From: Deltaproteobacteria bacterium
GTDB taxonomy: Bacteria; Desulfobacterota; Desulfobacteria; Desulfobacterales; ETH-SRB1
Reading direction: 5' to 3'
Assembly (NCBI GenBank): GCA_019314185.1
Contig: JAFCZU010000176.1
Coordinates: forward strand, 1-6,806
DNA: 6,806 nucleotides
In this document: positions 1-6,709 of the stretch, in pieces
Layout of the letters: every line of letters begins with the position of its first letter
Numbering within the stretch: position 1 is the first letter of the stretch
The notes under the pieces: model-generated
What the model saw: only the letters and a program-made list of their open reading frames with translations
Database searches by the model: none
Told to the model about the DNA's origin: nothing
Position numbers and translations under genes: made by a program

Positions 1-1
1 T

Positions 2-88
2 TATCGTTTACTGGAACAGGCGCTGCAAACTGATCCAACGCCCTACGCAAATATGATTGGAGGCAAATTCCGTCCCCGACAAGCCTAA
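2..88 (+). CDS. 3' end of an unidentified plus-strand gene (partial, C-terminus only)
   Basis: The plus strand is open from the left edge to a TAA stop at 86-88. It gives a 28-residue tail beginning YRLLEQALQ and ending GGKFRPRQA. The other frames over this stretch either stop early or give less protein-like sequence, and the base composition is near 50% GC, unlike the AT-rich gene that follows. I do not recognise the family. Its position, ending about 25 bp before the point where the OLD gene loses homology, would suit the last gene of an insertion sequence, since transposase genes usually stop close to a terminal repeat. That is inference from geometry only. It could equally be an ordinary host gene brought next to OLD by a deletion. 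Confidence 0.4.
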   Translation, partial: YRLLEQALQTDPTPYANMIGGKFRPRQA

Positions 89-1524
89 CGAGAGAGGAGT
101 GGATACCCCCCTTTAATACTAATACCTAATTCATCTAAACTTACACCCAAAACTTTTTTAACCATTATTGGGATAAGTATTTCTTCTGCATCACCTTCAA
201 CCAACATTACCCCTTTTGCAAAAAGTAAGTTACTTCTTACTGCATCAAGATACCTTTCTAATTTTGGGATATCTTTGAGGTCTAAATTTTTTGAAGGTTG
301 ATATACTTCCGCATGGTTCTGCTTTTTTGCCAAAATATTCATGCTTGAAATTTTGCTAACTTCTGAAATATGCGTTGAATGTGTTGAATAAATAATTTGT
401 GTTTCACCAAAATCAAGATTATCAAAAAGAGTTTTTTGGATGTGAGTATGAATATGCGCTTCGGGTTCTTCAATTAATAAAAAATTCGCAAATGTATCTT
501 TATTTATTTGATATTTGTATTCTAATAATTTCAAGGTTAGGTAAATCAAGTTTGCACCACCCAAACTTAATTCATGAATTCCACCTTCATGGCTTTCATT
601 AGGTTCTCCGATAAACAACCTTAACGATTGAAGTAATTTTTCTGCATCATCAGATAGGCTTGATTTAATAGATAAAGAAGAAGGTGAGTATGTTTCTCCT
701 ACTGCTTCTTTAATCGTGCCTTTAATATCCGTTCTTATTTTTTGAACATCTGATAACGCTTCTATTTTTTCATTTAATTTCCTTACTCGTTTAGAAATAG
801 GTTTGAATTCTTCTTCGTTTATTTTGCCGCTTTGATTTCTTAATAATGTTAATAATGGATTAGTTCTATTGTTATGAAAATCAGAAACTACATCTCTCAA
901 TGCTTTAATAAAAGTAAAGGAAACCTCTTTCGATACAGATAATTGATTTGGTATATTTATTCCAAATTTTGTTTCATCTATCTCAAAATTAAACTTTACC
1001 TTCTGAAAATCCCCAACCAATTCTTTATATGCATCTTCATTATTAAAGTCTACTGTACTTTTCCCTGTAAATTTTGTTTCATAATCATCAATAGTAATTT
1101 TAGCTAATATAGCTTTAAGTTCTTCTTTATCTCCTTCTTTTATTTCAGAAAGTTTTTTTCTTATCCCTGCTCTTGGTCGAAAAAACAAATTATATGTCGC
1201 TTTTTCAACTTTATCGCCATCAATATTACCAACTCCATGAATAAATAATGATTGTATTGATTCATCATCAGATAATTCGGAAAATTCGAGGCTTATTATT
1301 ATCCAATGGCCTTTCCAAGAACCAATATTTCTATTAAAATCATTTTCATCTAATTTGTATGCGTATCTGTATAGATTGTCGTCTAAAATTAATCGAATGG
1401 CTCTAAAAAGGTTAGTTTTCCCTGAACCGTTTTCACCGATAATGGTATTAATACCTTTAACGAATTCAAAATTTGAATTCATAAAGTTACGATAGTTTCT
1501 AATAGATACTTTTGATATATACAT
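85..1524 (-). CDS. OLD-family ATP-dependent endonuclease (AAA ATPase + TOPRIM), C-terminally truncated
   Basis: This encodes a 479-residue protein of the overcoming-lysogenization-defect family, in which an ABC-type ATPase controls a C-terminal TOPRIM DNA nuclease; members, including GajA of the Gabija system, act in phage defence. Visible motifs are Walker A GENGSGKT (30-37), an ABC-like signature ELSLGGANL (318-326), Walker B FLLIEEPEAH (348-357) and an H-loop STHSTHI (380-386). The region in between is charged and likely forms the coiled or dimerisation part. TOPRIM begins with VEGDAEE (442-448, metal-binding Glu443), but the frame leaves the family pattern after GISI (467-470) and stops nine residues later. 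The later acidic TOPRIM residues are therefore missing; complete members usually exceed about 550-600 residues. The ATG at 1522-1524 has a weak GAG-type ribosome site six bases upstream. The gene is far more AT-rich than yhaN, which suggests horizontal origin. The family is clear; the exact subclass is not, and no GajB-like helicase gene is seen. Confidence 0.9.
   Translation of the reverse strand: MYISKVSIRNYRNFMNSNFEFVKGINTIIGENGSGKTNLFRAIRLILDDNLYRYAYKLDENDFNRNIGSWKGHWIIISLEFSELSDDESIQSLFIHGVGNIDGDKVEKATYNLFFRPRAGIRKKLSEIKEGDKEELKAILAKITIDDYETKFTGKSTVDFNNEDAYKELVGDFQKVKFNFEIDETKFGINIPNQLSVSKEVSFTFIKALRDVVSDFHNNRTNPLLTLLRNQSGKINEEEFKPISKRVRKLNEKIEALSDVQKIRTDIKGTIKEAVGETYSPSSLSIKSSLSDDAEKLLQSLRLFIGEPNESHEGGIHELSLGGANLIYLTLKLLEYKYQINKDTFANFLLIEEPEAHIHTHIQKTLFDNLDFGETQIIYSTHSTHISEVSKISSMNILAKKQNHAEVYQPSKNLDLKDIPKLERYLDAVRSNLLFAKGVMLVEGDAEEILIPIMVKKVLGVSLDELGISIKGGYPLLSR
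91..113. other. Probable breakpoint truncating the OLD gene
   Basis: Read on the minus strand, OLD family sequence runs through GISI and then meets a run of six G (106-111), after which the residues are unrelated to a TOPRIM fold and the frame stops at 85-87. On the other side a plus-strand reading frame of different composition ends at 88. The change of composition and the loss of homology coincide within about 25 bp. This may be the terminal end of an insertion sequence, with the minus-strand reading GGGGGGTATCCACTCC as its tip, or a deletion joint. I cannot assign it to an IS family, and the other end lies outside the window. Confidence 0.4.
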
Positions 1525-1555
1525 AAATCACTCTTCATTTAATTTTAGTTACATA

Positions 1556-1580
1556 ACCGGTTTCATCCGGTGCATTTTTT
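1556..1580. repeat. Small hairpin with adjacent T-run in the yhaN-OLD gap
   Basis: The 75-bp gap between the yhaN stop and the OLD start holds a 5-bp GC-rich inverted repeat, ACCGG / CCGGT (1556-1560 and 1567-1571), with a six-base loop. On the plus strand it is followed after three bases by TTTTTT (1575-1580), so it could terminate plus-strand transcription. No plus-strand gene leads into it. For the minus-strand operon the T-run is on the wrong side, so it is not a convincing terminator of yhaN, and readthrough into OLD is possible. The short stem makes it weak evidence either way. Confidence 0.35.
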
Positions 1581-1599
1581 CGTTAGCTTTTGTGTACCG

Positions 1600-4500
1600 T
1601 CAATGCAGCTCATAGTTATAAATTCCTGCCTTCGCTTCAAGCTCGCCTGCCAGCTCAAGGACTCGCCTGTGGTGAGTGAAAAGCAAGACTTGGGTACTGA
1701 GAGCCAGCTCCGCGAGGACCTCGAGGCAAACCTTTGTACGATTGTCGTCAAAGCCTATGAGAATGTCGTCAACGACAAAGGGCATGGGCTCTCCTTTGCT
1801 CAAATGTTGCTCTATGGTAGCAAGGCGAAGCGACAGGTATAGCTGATCTCGGGTTCCGTCACTCATCCCATCGACGTACACCTCGACATCGTCTGGACGA
1901 ACACCAAGTAGGATGGGCTTGCCGCTTTCGTCCAATTCATCCCGAAGATTCGCATAAGACCCCACGGTGAGTTTGGAAAAAAGTTCACCAGCCCTCGCCA
2001 GTACCGGAGCCTGGTTTTTTTTACGATAGTCCTCTATTCGCTGTTCAAGGATGAGCGCAGCGATTTGCAGGCGAAGGTACTGCTCGACACCAGAAACCAT
2101 GGTGGCAAGTTGCTGCTCTGCCTCCTCTGATGCGTTGGCGGCTACAGCACTGCCATCCTTGGCCTTAATTTCGTTTTGAAGCGTTTGTCGTTGATCGCGA
2201 AGCGTGTCCCGATTTGCCTGCAGCTCTTTCAGTTCGGATAAGACTCTTTCCCGCTCCCCTTCGATTGCATCGATATCCGACTCGCTGGCTTCTTGCTCCA
2301 ATTCTTGAATACTCAGACCATCCCCATTGCGTATGAGTTCTTGTTCAAGCGTATCGAGCTTCTGCTGTAGCTCCCGCATTTTTCGTGAGCTCTCACCGGC
2401 CGATTCAAGATCATCGTCTGTCTTAACACCAGCTTGGTCCCTCAATGAAGCGAGCTGCTCCTGTGCCGTTCGAATCGTTATGTAAGCGTCTTCGATTTCT
2501 TCCTTTATCTCTTTTTTCTGGGTCTCTATCTTTTTGAGGCTTGCCCGGGCTTCACGCGCATCATTCAGGTCACGATTTAACTGAGCGGCAATAGTGATCG
2601 CTTCTTGGTCGTCTCTTTTGAATCCAATACTATCGGCGAACTCAAACACTTTCTTTTCAAATTTCTCCGTGACTTGGTCTATTCCGTAAATTCGCCTGCG
2701 AAGCTCTTCTGATTTGTCGAATTTGTCAAAAAATGCCAATAGCTGATCGAATGCCTCAGTCGCTTGTTCTGGATGGACATCAGGTTTTAACCCCAAGCCA
2801 TCAATGGCCTGACCCCATTCCTGTGCCCAGTTGGCTTGATCGTTCTCGATTGACGTTTGCTCTTCATGCGCTCTTTTGATGCGAATCTCTGTATCGCCCA
2901 GCGAATGTTCCAATTGGCGTTTCCGTTCAAGGGCAGCTTCCTCTCGCTCGATTCGATGTTCACACAGATTAATCATGGCCTCAAGGCTCATCTCTTGCAG
3001 GTCTATTGAATCATCGAATTTTGATATCTGCGGAGAGACGGATTCCTTGAGGGCTTTACAATCCCCGGATAGTTTTCTTGCATCACCAGAAACGGTATTC
3101 GCTGTCTGAACATTCGATAGAAGTTTGTCTACTCTTAGAAGCCATTGTTTCATCTCCCTTGGAGATCCAGGATTTACTCCCAATGGCTCCCAAATAGAAT
3201 TCCATTCCTTTTGGTATGCTTCCTTTTCCTCATTCGCCTTTCTGACGTCTTCTGTGATGTCGTTGTGACGCGATTTCAGGTTTTCAATCTTTGCCTCAAG
3301 ATCCGCCCGTTTCACCACCTGGTCTGCGGCTAACCGAAGTCGATCCGATACGTTATCTGCAACGTCGACCTTTTGCTCATAGAATGTCGGGAGGTCGGAA
3401 TCAGACGCAAACTCTGCGATTTTCTTTTCTACATCAATTTCTTCGATGTACTTTCGCTTTATGAGATTCCATCCGGTGTTCCGTACCGATCTCGCTCCTT
3501 CAAGCTCCGAAATTGTCGGCACGTTGCTTGTCAATAACAGTGCTTTTAGGTCCTGCTCTGCCTGTTTCTGCTCCTCTTCGAGCGCTTTTCGCCTGCGGTC
3601 ATAATCCCTAATGTTTTCGGAAAGTTCATCGGACTTTCTCTCAAACCTGTCCAAAGTCTCTGACACGGGCATGGCAATTTTTAAAAGCGCTTCGATTGTT
3701 CCGGAAAATCTTCCGAGCCTCGAAAGCTCACCCTCACAGGCTGCTTTCTCATCCAAAGCGCGTTTTTGTGAATCGCCTAGTCGCTGTTCCAGATCACCGG
3801 CCTTGCGAGCAGCTACGACCGCCGCCTTTAGTTCGCTTAGGTCCAAATTCGATTGAGCCTGTTCACCCAACTCTTTCTTGATTGTCTCTTGTTCGTCTTC
3901 GACATCGCGCAGTGTGGCCTCGGCCTTTTCCTTTTTCTGATTCAGGAGGCTATGCTTCTGAGCCAAACCAGATATCCACTTCTTGTTGTTGGTCAACGGT
4001 CGTAGCTGGTCGGAATCATCGAGACCAAGATCGGGACGTACGCCTTTTAGCAGTTGCTCTGCCTCGTTGCGCAACAGACGCCTTTTCCCATCTTGCTGTG
4101 GACGATCTTTGAGTGCTGTTTCAACAGCTCCCAATTCTTTGTGAATAGCCAAAATGGCCTCTTCGTTATCCAGCAATTCGTTACGGACATTCAACGTTTC
4201 TGATTCTTCTTTTAGGCGAAACAGCTTGGCCTCGGCTCTTGCTCGAGCTTCACTGGCATTTTGCAGATTGTCACTGGCGGTTTTGCGTTTTTCGTCGAAG
4301 TCTTCCGGAAAAAGCAATACTTCTCCCATTTCTTCAATACGAACTATAATCCCACGGCGCTCAGCCAGGGCACCCTTTACGCGATTGAGCCGATCCAGAC
4401 GGCTTTTCTCTTTGCTTTTCCCATTGATATCCTCTTCAACTTTTTGAATGGCGGAAAGGGTGTCAGCGAGTCCCTTTTGTAGCCGTTTCCATTCTGCAAC

Positions 4501-5115
4501 AGGAAGACTCGAATGCTTAATTCGTTTTTGTGCATCTTTGAAACTCGATATCGCCTGGTTCACACGTTTTGTAGAAGCTCGAGGCTTGAAAAGTTCTTCA
4601 GCGCCATTATGCAAATCGGTCAATATTTCGCGGAGACTTGCGGTACCGACCGCAGCACTAAAGAGTGCTTGACCGAGGTCACCAGATTGGTTCAGCAGCT
4701 CCTTGCCACCCAATACCAGTCCACTATGGTCTATACCATACAATTTCGTGAACAGATTCTCATCAATGCCACCTGGTAAAAACGGCAATAAAACCGAATC
4801 GTCTAGGACAGCATCGGTGCCGAATTCTAACAGAGTACCTTTCGTGCCCTTCCTCCGTACGAATTCTATGTCTTCTCCGCCTGAAAGCCTGAGCTTCCCG
4901 CCAATTCGCAGTTGTGGGTTCGCGTGAAGGTAATTATCCTTAGTGCGACGGGTTGGAATACCAAATAACCACGCGATGAGAGCTCTCAGCGAAGTACTCT
5001 TGCCCGCTTCATTGTCCCCGTATATCAAGTGTAGGCCGGAGGCTCCGTCTGATAGATTCAACGATTTGTCGGTGAAGGGACCGTATGCAATCAAATCAAG
5101 GCGGTCGATTCTCAT
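1600..5115 (-). CDS. yhaN: YhaN-like Rad50/SbcC-type AAA ATPase
   Basis: This is a 1171-residue SMC/Rad50-like ATPase of the YhaN group (AAA_27 type), expected to work in the cytoplasm with the upstream YhaO nuclease on DNA ends. The N-terminus has the typical YGPF start and Walker A GDNEAGKST (33-41). Residues from about 180 to 1030 are rich in Glu, Lys, Arg, Gln and Leu with heptad character, forming long coiled-coil arms. The C-terminal lobe carries the signature MSDGTRDQL (1084-1092), Walker B VVDDILIGFDD (1114-1124) and the H-loop FTHH (1146-1149). Only four cysteines are present and none form CxxC, so there is no Rad50/SbcC zinc hook, which separates it from true SbcC. The ATG overlaps the yhaO stop by 4 bp (ATGA), with a strong ribosome site GGGAGGT at 5121-5127, five bases upstream. 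The frame is intact. The biochemical role of YhaN proteins is poorly defined; DNA repair or defence is inferred from family resemblance. Confidence 0.93.
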   Translation of the reverse strand: MRIDRLDLIAYGPFTDKSLNLSDGASGLHLIYGDNEAGKSTSLRALIAWLFGIPTRRTKDNYLHANPQLRIGGKLRLSGGEDIEFVRRKGTKGTLLEFGTDAVLDDSVLLPFLPGGIDENLFTKLYGIDHSGLVLGGKELLNQSGDLGQALFSAAVGTASLREILTDLHNGAEELFKPRASTKRVNQAISSFKDAQKRIKHSSLPVAEWKRLQKGLADTLSAIQKVEEDINGKSKEKSRLDRLNRVKGALAERRGIIVRIEEMGEVLLFPEDFDEKRKTASDNLQNASEARARAEAKLFRLKEESETLNVRNELLDNEEAILAIHKELGAVETALKDRPQQDGKRRLLRNEAEQLLKGVRPDLGLDDSDQLRPLTNNKKWISGLAQKHSLLNQKKEKAEATLRDVEDEQETIKKELGEQAQSNLDLSELKAAVVAARKAGDLEQRLGDSQKRALDEKAACEGELSRLGRFSGTIEALLKIAMPVSETLDRFERKSDELSENIRDYDRRRKALEEEQKQAEQDLKALLLTSNVPTISELEGARSVRNTGWNLIKRKYIEEIDVEKKIAEFASDSDLPTFYEQKVDVADNVSDRLRLAADQVVKRADLEAKIENLKSRHNDITEDVRKANEEKEAYQKEWNSIWEPLGVNPGSPREMKQWLLRVDKLLSNVQTANTVSGDARKLSGDCKALKESVSPQISKFDDSIDLQEMSLEAMINLCEHRIEREEAALERKRQLEHSLGDTEIRIKRAHEEQTSIENDQANWAQEWGQAIDGLGLKPDVHPEQATEAFDQLLAFFDKFDKSEELRRRIYGIDQVTEKFEKKVFEFADSIGFKRDDQEAITIAAQLNRDLNDAREARASLKKIETQKKEIKEEIEDAYITIRTAQEQLASLRDQAGVKTDDDLESAGESSRKMRELQQKLDTLEQELIRNGDGLSIQELEQEASESDIDAIEGERERVLSELKELQANRDTLRDQRQTLQNEIKAKDGSAVAANASEEAEQQLATMVSGVEQYLRLQIAALILEQRIEDYRKKNQAPVLARAGELFSKLTVGSYANLRDELDESGKPILLGVRPDDVEVYVDGMSDGTRDQLYLSLRLATIEQHLSKGEPMPFVVDDILIGFDDNRTKVCLEVLAELALSTQVLLFTHHRRVLELAGELEAKAGIYNYELH

Positions 5116-6377
5116 TTGGAACCTCCCACCGTCAACAACCTTCCAACCAACATATGTTTGGCTTCTTCAACCAAACGCTCGACGGTTTGATTTTCATCAA
5201 GATTCAAGACGGAGTCAGCGCCAAAAGCCTCTGATGGAATCTTCTGCCTGAGATCGGCAATCACATCTTTGAGGCCACTTATCTCGTCTGGATTGTCTGG
5301 TGTAGCCAATATGTCCTTGAGCAATTTTCCGAATGCGCTGTCGTCAGACAATGTAGATTCCAAATTGAGCCTGCCAACCGCTGCATTTTCAACTCTCTCT
5401 ATCCACAAATCATCACCGGCAATTTCCGCGCCAAGTGCTTTGATCTGTTGCTCAAATCGTTCTGGATATGCTGCGAGCTCATCGGATATTGAGGTTACCC
5501 CTTCAAACCGGATACGCATTGCGATAGGTCGTCCGTCTGCTGACGTTCTTTCGTTTTCAATGGATTTCCGAGCACGTTCAAGTACCTCTCGCATTTCAGT
5601 AGCATCTGTTAGATCGACGGTGCACTCGACCCAACGCAAAACATCCAACGGGCACTTTTCTACTGTGCTCACAGCACCGTCTTCAACGGTTACAAGCACA
5701 CATCCCTTGGCACCGGTCTCTCGAATATGACGTCCCTGAATACAACCTGGGAATACGGTCCATGGGTCTTCGGAAACAAATTCCTGCTTATGAATGTGCC
5801 CCAATGCCCAATATTGGTAGCCTTTGGAGCGTAGAACATCTGCTGAGCAGGGGGCATACACGGCATGACCTTCCCTGCCATCGAGGCTGGTGTGCAATAG
5901 GCCAATATTGAACATTCCTTGCTCAGCGACAGCAAACCCTGTCGCAAGATTTTCATCAACGTGCTGCGTTCCAAAACTCCGCCCATGAATGGCAACCGCC
6001 AAATCATCTAACTTTATTGTTTCAGCTTTCCGAGAAGATAAAAACGTCATATTGGCGGGGCTATCAAGGGCTTTTGTCATTCGATTGGCGGCATCGTGGT
6101 TTCCAGCAACAGTAAAAACATAAATGTTGTGCTGGCCGAGTCGACCCATCTGCTGGCTTAGAAAAATGCCGGTACTATAATCCTTCCAATCGCCGTCATA
6201 GAGATCGCCTGCCAACAAAACGAATGAGACCTTCTCTTCAATGGCCAGATCTACGAGGTTCTCGAAAGCTCTTCGGCATGCATCACGAATGGATTCCACA
6301 GGTGCAGATTCATAGCGAGATAGACCGCGCAATGGGCTATCCAAATGAACATCGGATGCGTGGATAAATTTAAACAT
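5112..6377 (-). CDS. yhaO: YhaO-like Mre11/SbcD-type metallophosphoesterase nuclease
   Basis: This is a 421-residue calcineurin-like phosphoesterase of the SbcD/Mre11 superfamily, the expected nuclease partner of YhaN. Two-metal active-site motifs are in order: DVH (Asp9, His11), GDLYD (Asp58), GNHD (Asn93, His94), LLHTS (His162) and GHIH (His194, His196), followed by the FPGCIQGRHIRETGAKG block (209-225), which is characteristic of YhaO proteins. The C-terminal 190 residues are the capping and partner-binding part. I chose the ATG at 6375-6377 because GAGGTGA lies directly upstream (6380-6386) and the protein then begins FKFIHASDVHLD, as in the family. A longer frame from a TTG at 6423-6425 adds 16 residues, but that codon lies upstream of a good -10 box, so it is unlikely to be in the mRNA. 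The stop overlaps the yhaN start by 4 bp. Confidence 0.92.
   Translation of the reverse strand: MFKFIHASDVHLDSPLRGLSRYESAPVESIRDACRRAFENLVDLAIEEKVSFVLLAGDLYDGDWKDYSTGIFLSQQMGRLGQHNIYVFTVAGNHDAANRMTKALDSPANMTFLSSRKAETIKLDDLAVAIHGRSFGTQHVDENLATGFAVAEQGMFNIGLLHTSLDGREGHAVYAPCSADVLRSKGYQYWALGHIHKQEFVSEDPWTVFPGCIQGRHIRETGAKGCVLVTVEDGAVSTVEKCPLDVLRWVECTVDLTDATEMREVLERARKSIENERTSADGRPIAMRIRFEGVTSISDELAAYPERFEQQIKALGAEIAGDDLWIERVENAAVGRLNLESTLSDDSAFGKLLKDILATPDNPDEISGLKDVIADLRQKIPSEAFGADSVLNLDENQTVERLVEEAKHMLVGRLLTVGGSK
5121..5127 (-). promoter_or_regulatory. Ribosome binding site of yhaN
   Basis: On the minus strand GGGAGGT stands five bases before the yhaN ATG and lies within the last codons of yhaO. 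Together with the ATGA stop/start overlap it indicates coupled translation and roughly matched amounts of the two proteins. Confidence 0.75.
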
Positions 6378-6379
6378 TG

Positions 6380-6386
6380 TCACCTC
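6380..6386 (-). promoter_or_regulatory. Ribosome binding site that fixes the yhaO start
   Basis: Minus-strand GAGGTGA lies immediately before the ATG at 6375-6377 (four bases after GAGGT). No comparable site precedes the upstream in-frame TTG at 6423-6425, so this site supports the shorter 421-residue protein. Confidence 0.7.
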
Positions 6387-6399
6387 ACTTTTTAAAACA

Positions 6400-6413
6400 A
6401 ATAACCAGTTATT
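6400..6413. promoter_or_regulatory. Candidate operator: perfect palindrome across the yhaO -10/start site
   Basis: The sequence AATAACCAGTTATT is a perfect inverted repeat (AATAAC / GTTATT, two-base centre). It overlaps the downstream half of the -10 box at 6411-6416 and the expected transcription start near 6404, the classic position for a repressor that blocks polymerase. I do not recognise the site as that of a known regulator; it is not a gammaproteobacterial LexA box (CTGT-N8-ACAG). A short AT-rich palindrome can arise by chance. Confidence 0.35.
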
Positions 6414-6416
6414 ATA
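6411..6416 (-). promoter_or_regulatory. Promoter -10 box for yhaO-yhaN
   Basis: The minus strand reads TATAAT, a perfect sigma-70 -10 hexamer, giving a predicted start near 6404 and a leader of about 27 bases before the yhaO ATG. At 16-18 bp spacing the upstream sequence (around 6433-6440) has no good TTGACA match, so the -35 is weak and the promoter may need an activator or have low basal activity. Confidence 0.5.
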
Positions 6417-6554
6417 TAGCGACAAAGGGGGTTGAATTTAGGCGTTTCTTTTTTCATTTGTTTATGGAATCTATGGGACTCCTAAGTTTATATCGTCAAG
6501 AAGTGAATATTGATTTTCTTTTGCGATTTTTTCACCCATTATTTTTTACTGCCC

Positions 6555-6595
6555 AATATTAAATGTTAAGAAATAAATCAGTGGCATTTGATATT
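6555..6595. repeat. Imperfect 11-bp inverted repeat
   Basis: Left arm AATATTAAATG (6555-6565) pairs with right arm CATTTGATATT (6585-6595) at ten Watson-Crick positions plus one T-G, with a 19-base spacer. It could be a regulator site or a weak RNA hairpin in a plus-strand transcript. In DNA this AT-rich it may be coincidence, and there is no T-run placing it as a terminator. Confidence 0.3.
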
Positions 6596-6616
6596 AACAG
6601 ATCGTTTCTTGATTGT

Positions 6617-6636
6617 TGTAATATCTTAATATTACA
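6617..6636. promoter_or_regulatory. Candidate operator: 20-bp palindrome TGTAATAT-N4-ATATTACA
   Basis: TGTAATATCTTAATATTACA has perfect 8-bp arms around a four-base centre, about two helical turns long, a good fit to a dimeric helix-turn-helix regulator. It lies 27 bp before the -10 box at 6664-6669, just upstream of where a -35 would be, so it could serve activation or repression of the rightward gene. It resembles TyrR (TGTAAA-N6-TTTACA) and HexR (TGTAAT/ATTACA) half-sites, but the spacing differs from both, so I do not name a regulator. Confidence 0.45.
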
Positions 6637-6663
6637 TTGTTTTTAATGCAAAGGCAAGAATTA

Positions 6664-6669
6664 TATAAT
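6664..6669 (+). promoter_or_regulatory. Promoter -10 box for the right-edge gene
   Basis: TATAAT lies 40 bp upstream of the ATG at 6710, which would give a leader of about 30-35 bases. The expected -35 region (6640-6646) is T-rich without a clear TTGACA; TTGTTT at 6638-6643 is at a poor 20-bp spacing. Confidence 0.4.
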
Positions 6670-6709
6670 CCTAAACGAGATAGGGGAAGCGCGAATATTG
6701 GAGCTACAA

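Larger units (their letters stand above)
6417..6709. other. AT-rich intergenic region between divergent genes
   Basis: About 290 bp with no convincing gene separate yhaO (leftward) from the partial gene at the right edge (rightward). The stretch is strongly AT-rich with many T-runs, clearly below the composition of yhaO. It contains an imperfect inverted repeat (6555-6595), a 20-bp palindrome (6617-6636) and a -10 box (6664-6669), all described separately. An open frame starting from a TTG at 6377 runs through part of it but has no ribosome site and low-complexity Phe/Leu-rich content, so I take it as non-coding. Confidence 0.6.

Noticed and set aside
1556..1580. Rho-independent terminator for the yhaON operon
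   Set aside because: The stem is only 5 bp and the T-run is on the plus-strand side, opposite to the direction of the operon, so it is listed only as a hairpin.
1563..1842. Short frames on both strands across the 3' end of yhaN
   Set aside because: They overlap the Walker B/H-loop coding region of yhaN in other frames and give no recognisable protein.
2876..4927. Series of plus-strand frames of 60-100 codons inside yhaN
   Set aside because: All are antisense to the intact ATPase coding frame, and none shows a motif or ribosome site.
1600..5115. Classical SbcC identity
   Set aside because: There is no zinc-hook CxxC, and the N-terminal YGPF...GDNEAGKST pattern and the partner's QGRHIRETGAKG block fit YhaN/YhaO better than SbcC/SbcD.
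5269..5730. Plus-strand 153-codon open frame
   Set aside because: It lies fully antisense to the conserved yhaO gene, with Ser-rich content expected of a complementary-strand shadow.
6378..6425. N-terminal extension of YhaO from a TTG codon at 6423-6425
   Set aside because: The TTG lies upstream of the TATAAT box, lacks a ribosome site, and the added residues are not family-like; the ATG at 6375-6377 has a strong ribosome site.
6377..6562. Plus-strand 61-codon frame reaching into the intergenic region
   Set aside because: It starts with TTG without a ribosome site, runs antisense to the yhaO leader, and has a Phe/Leu-rich translation typical of AT-rich non-coding DNA.
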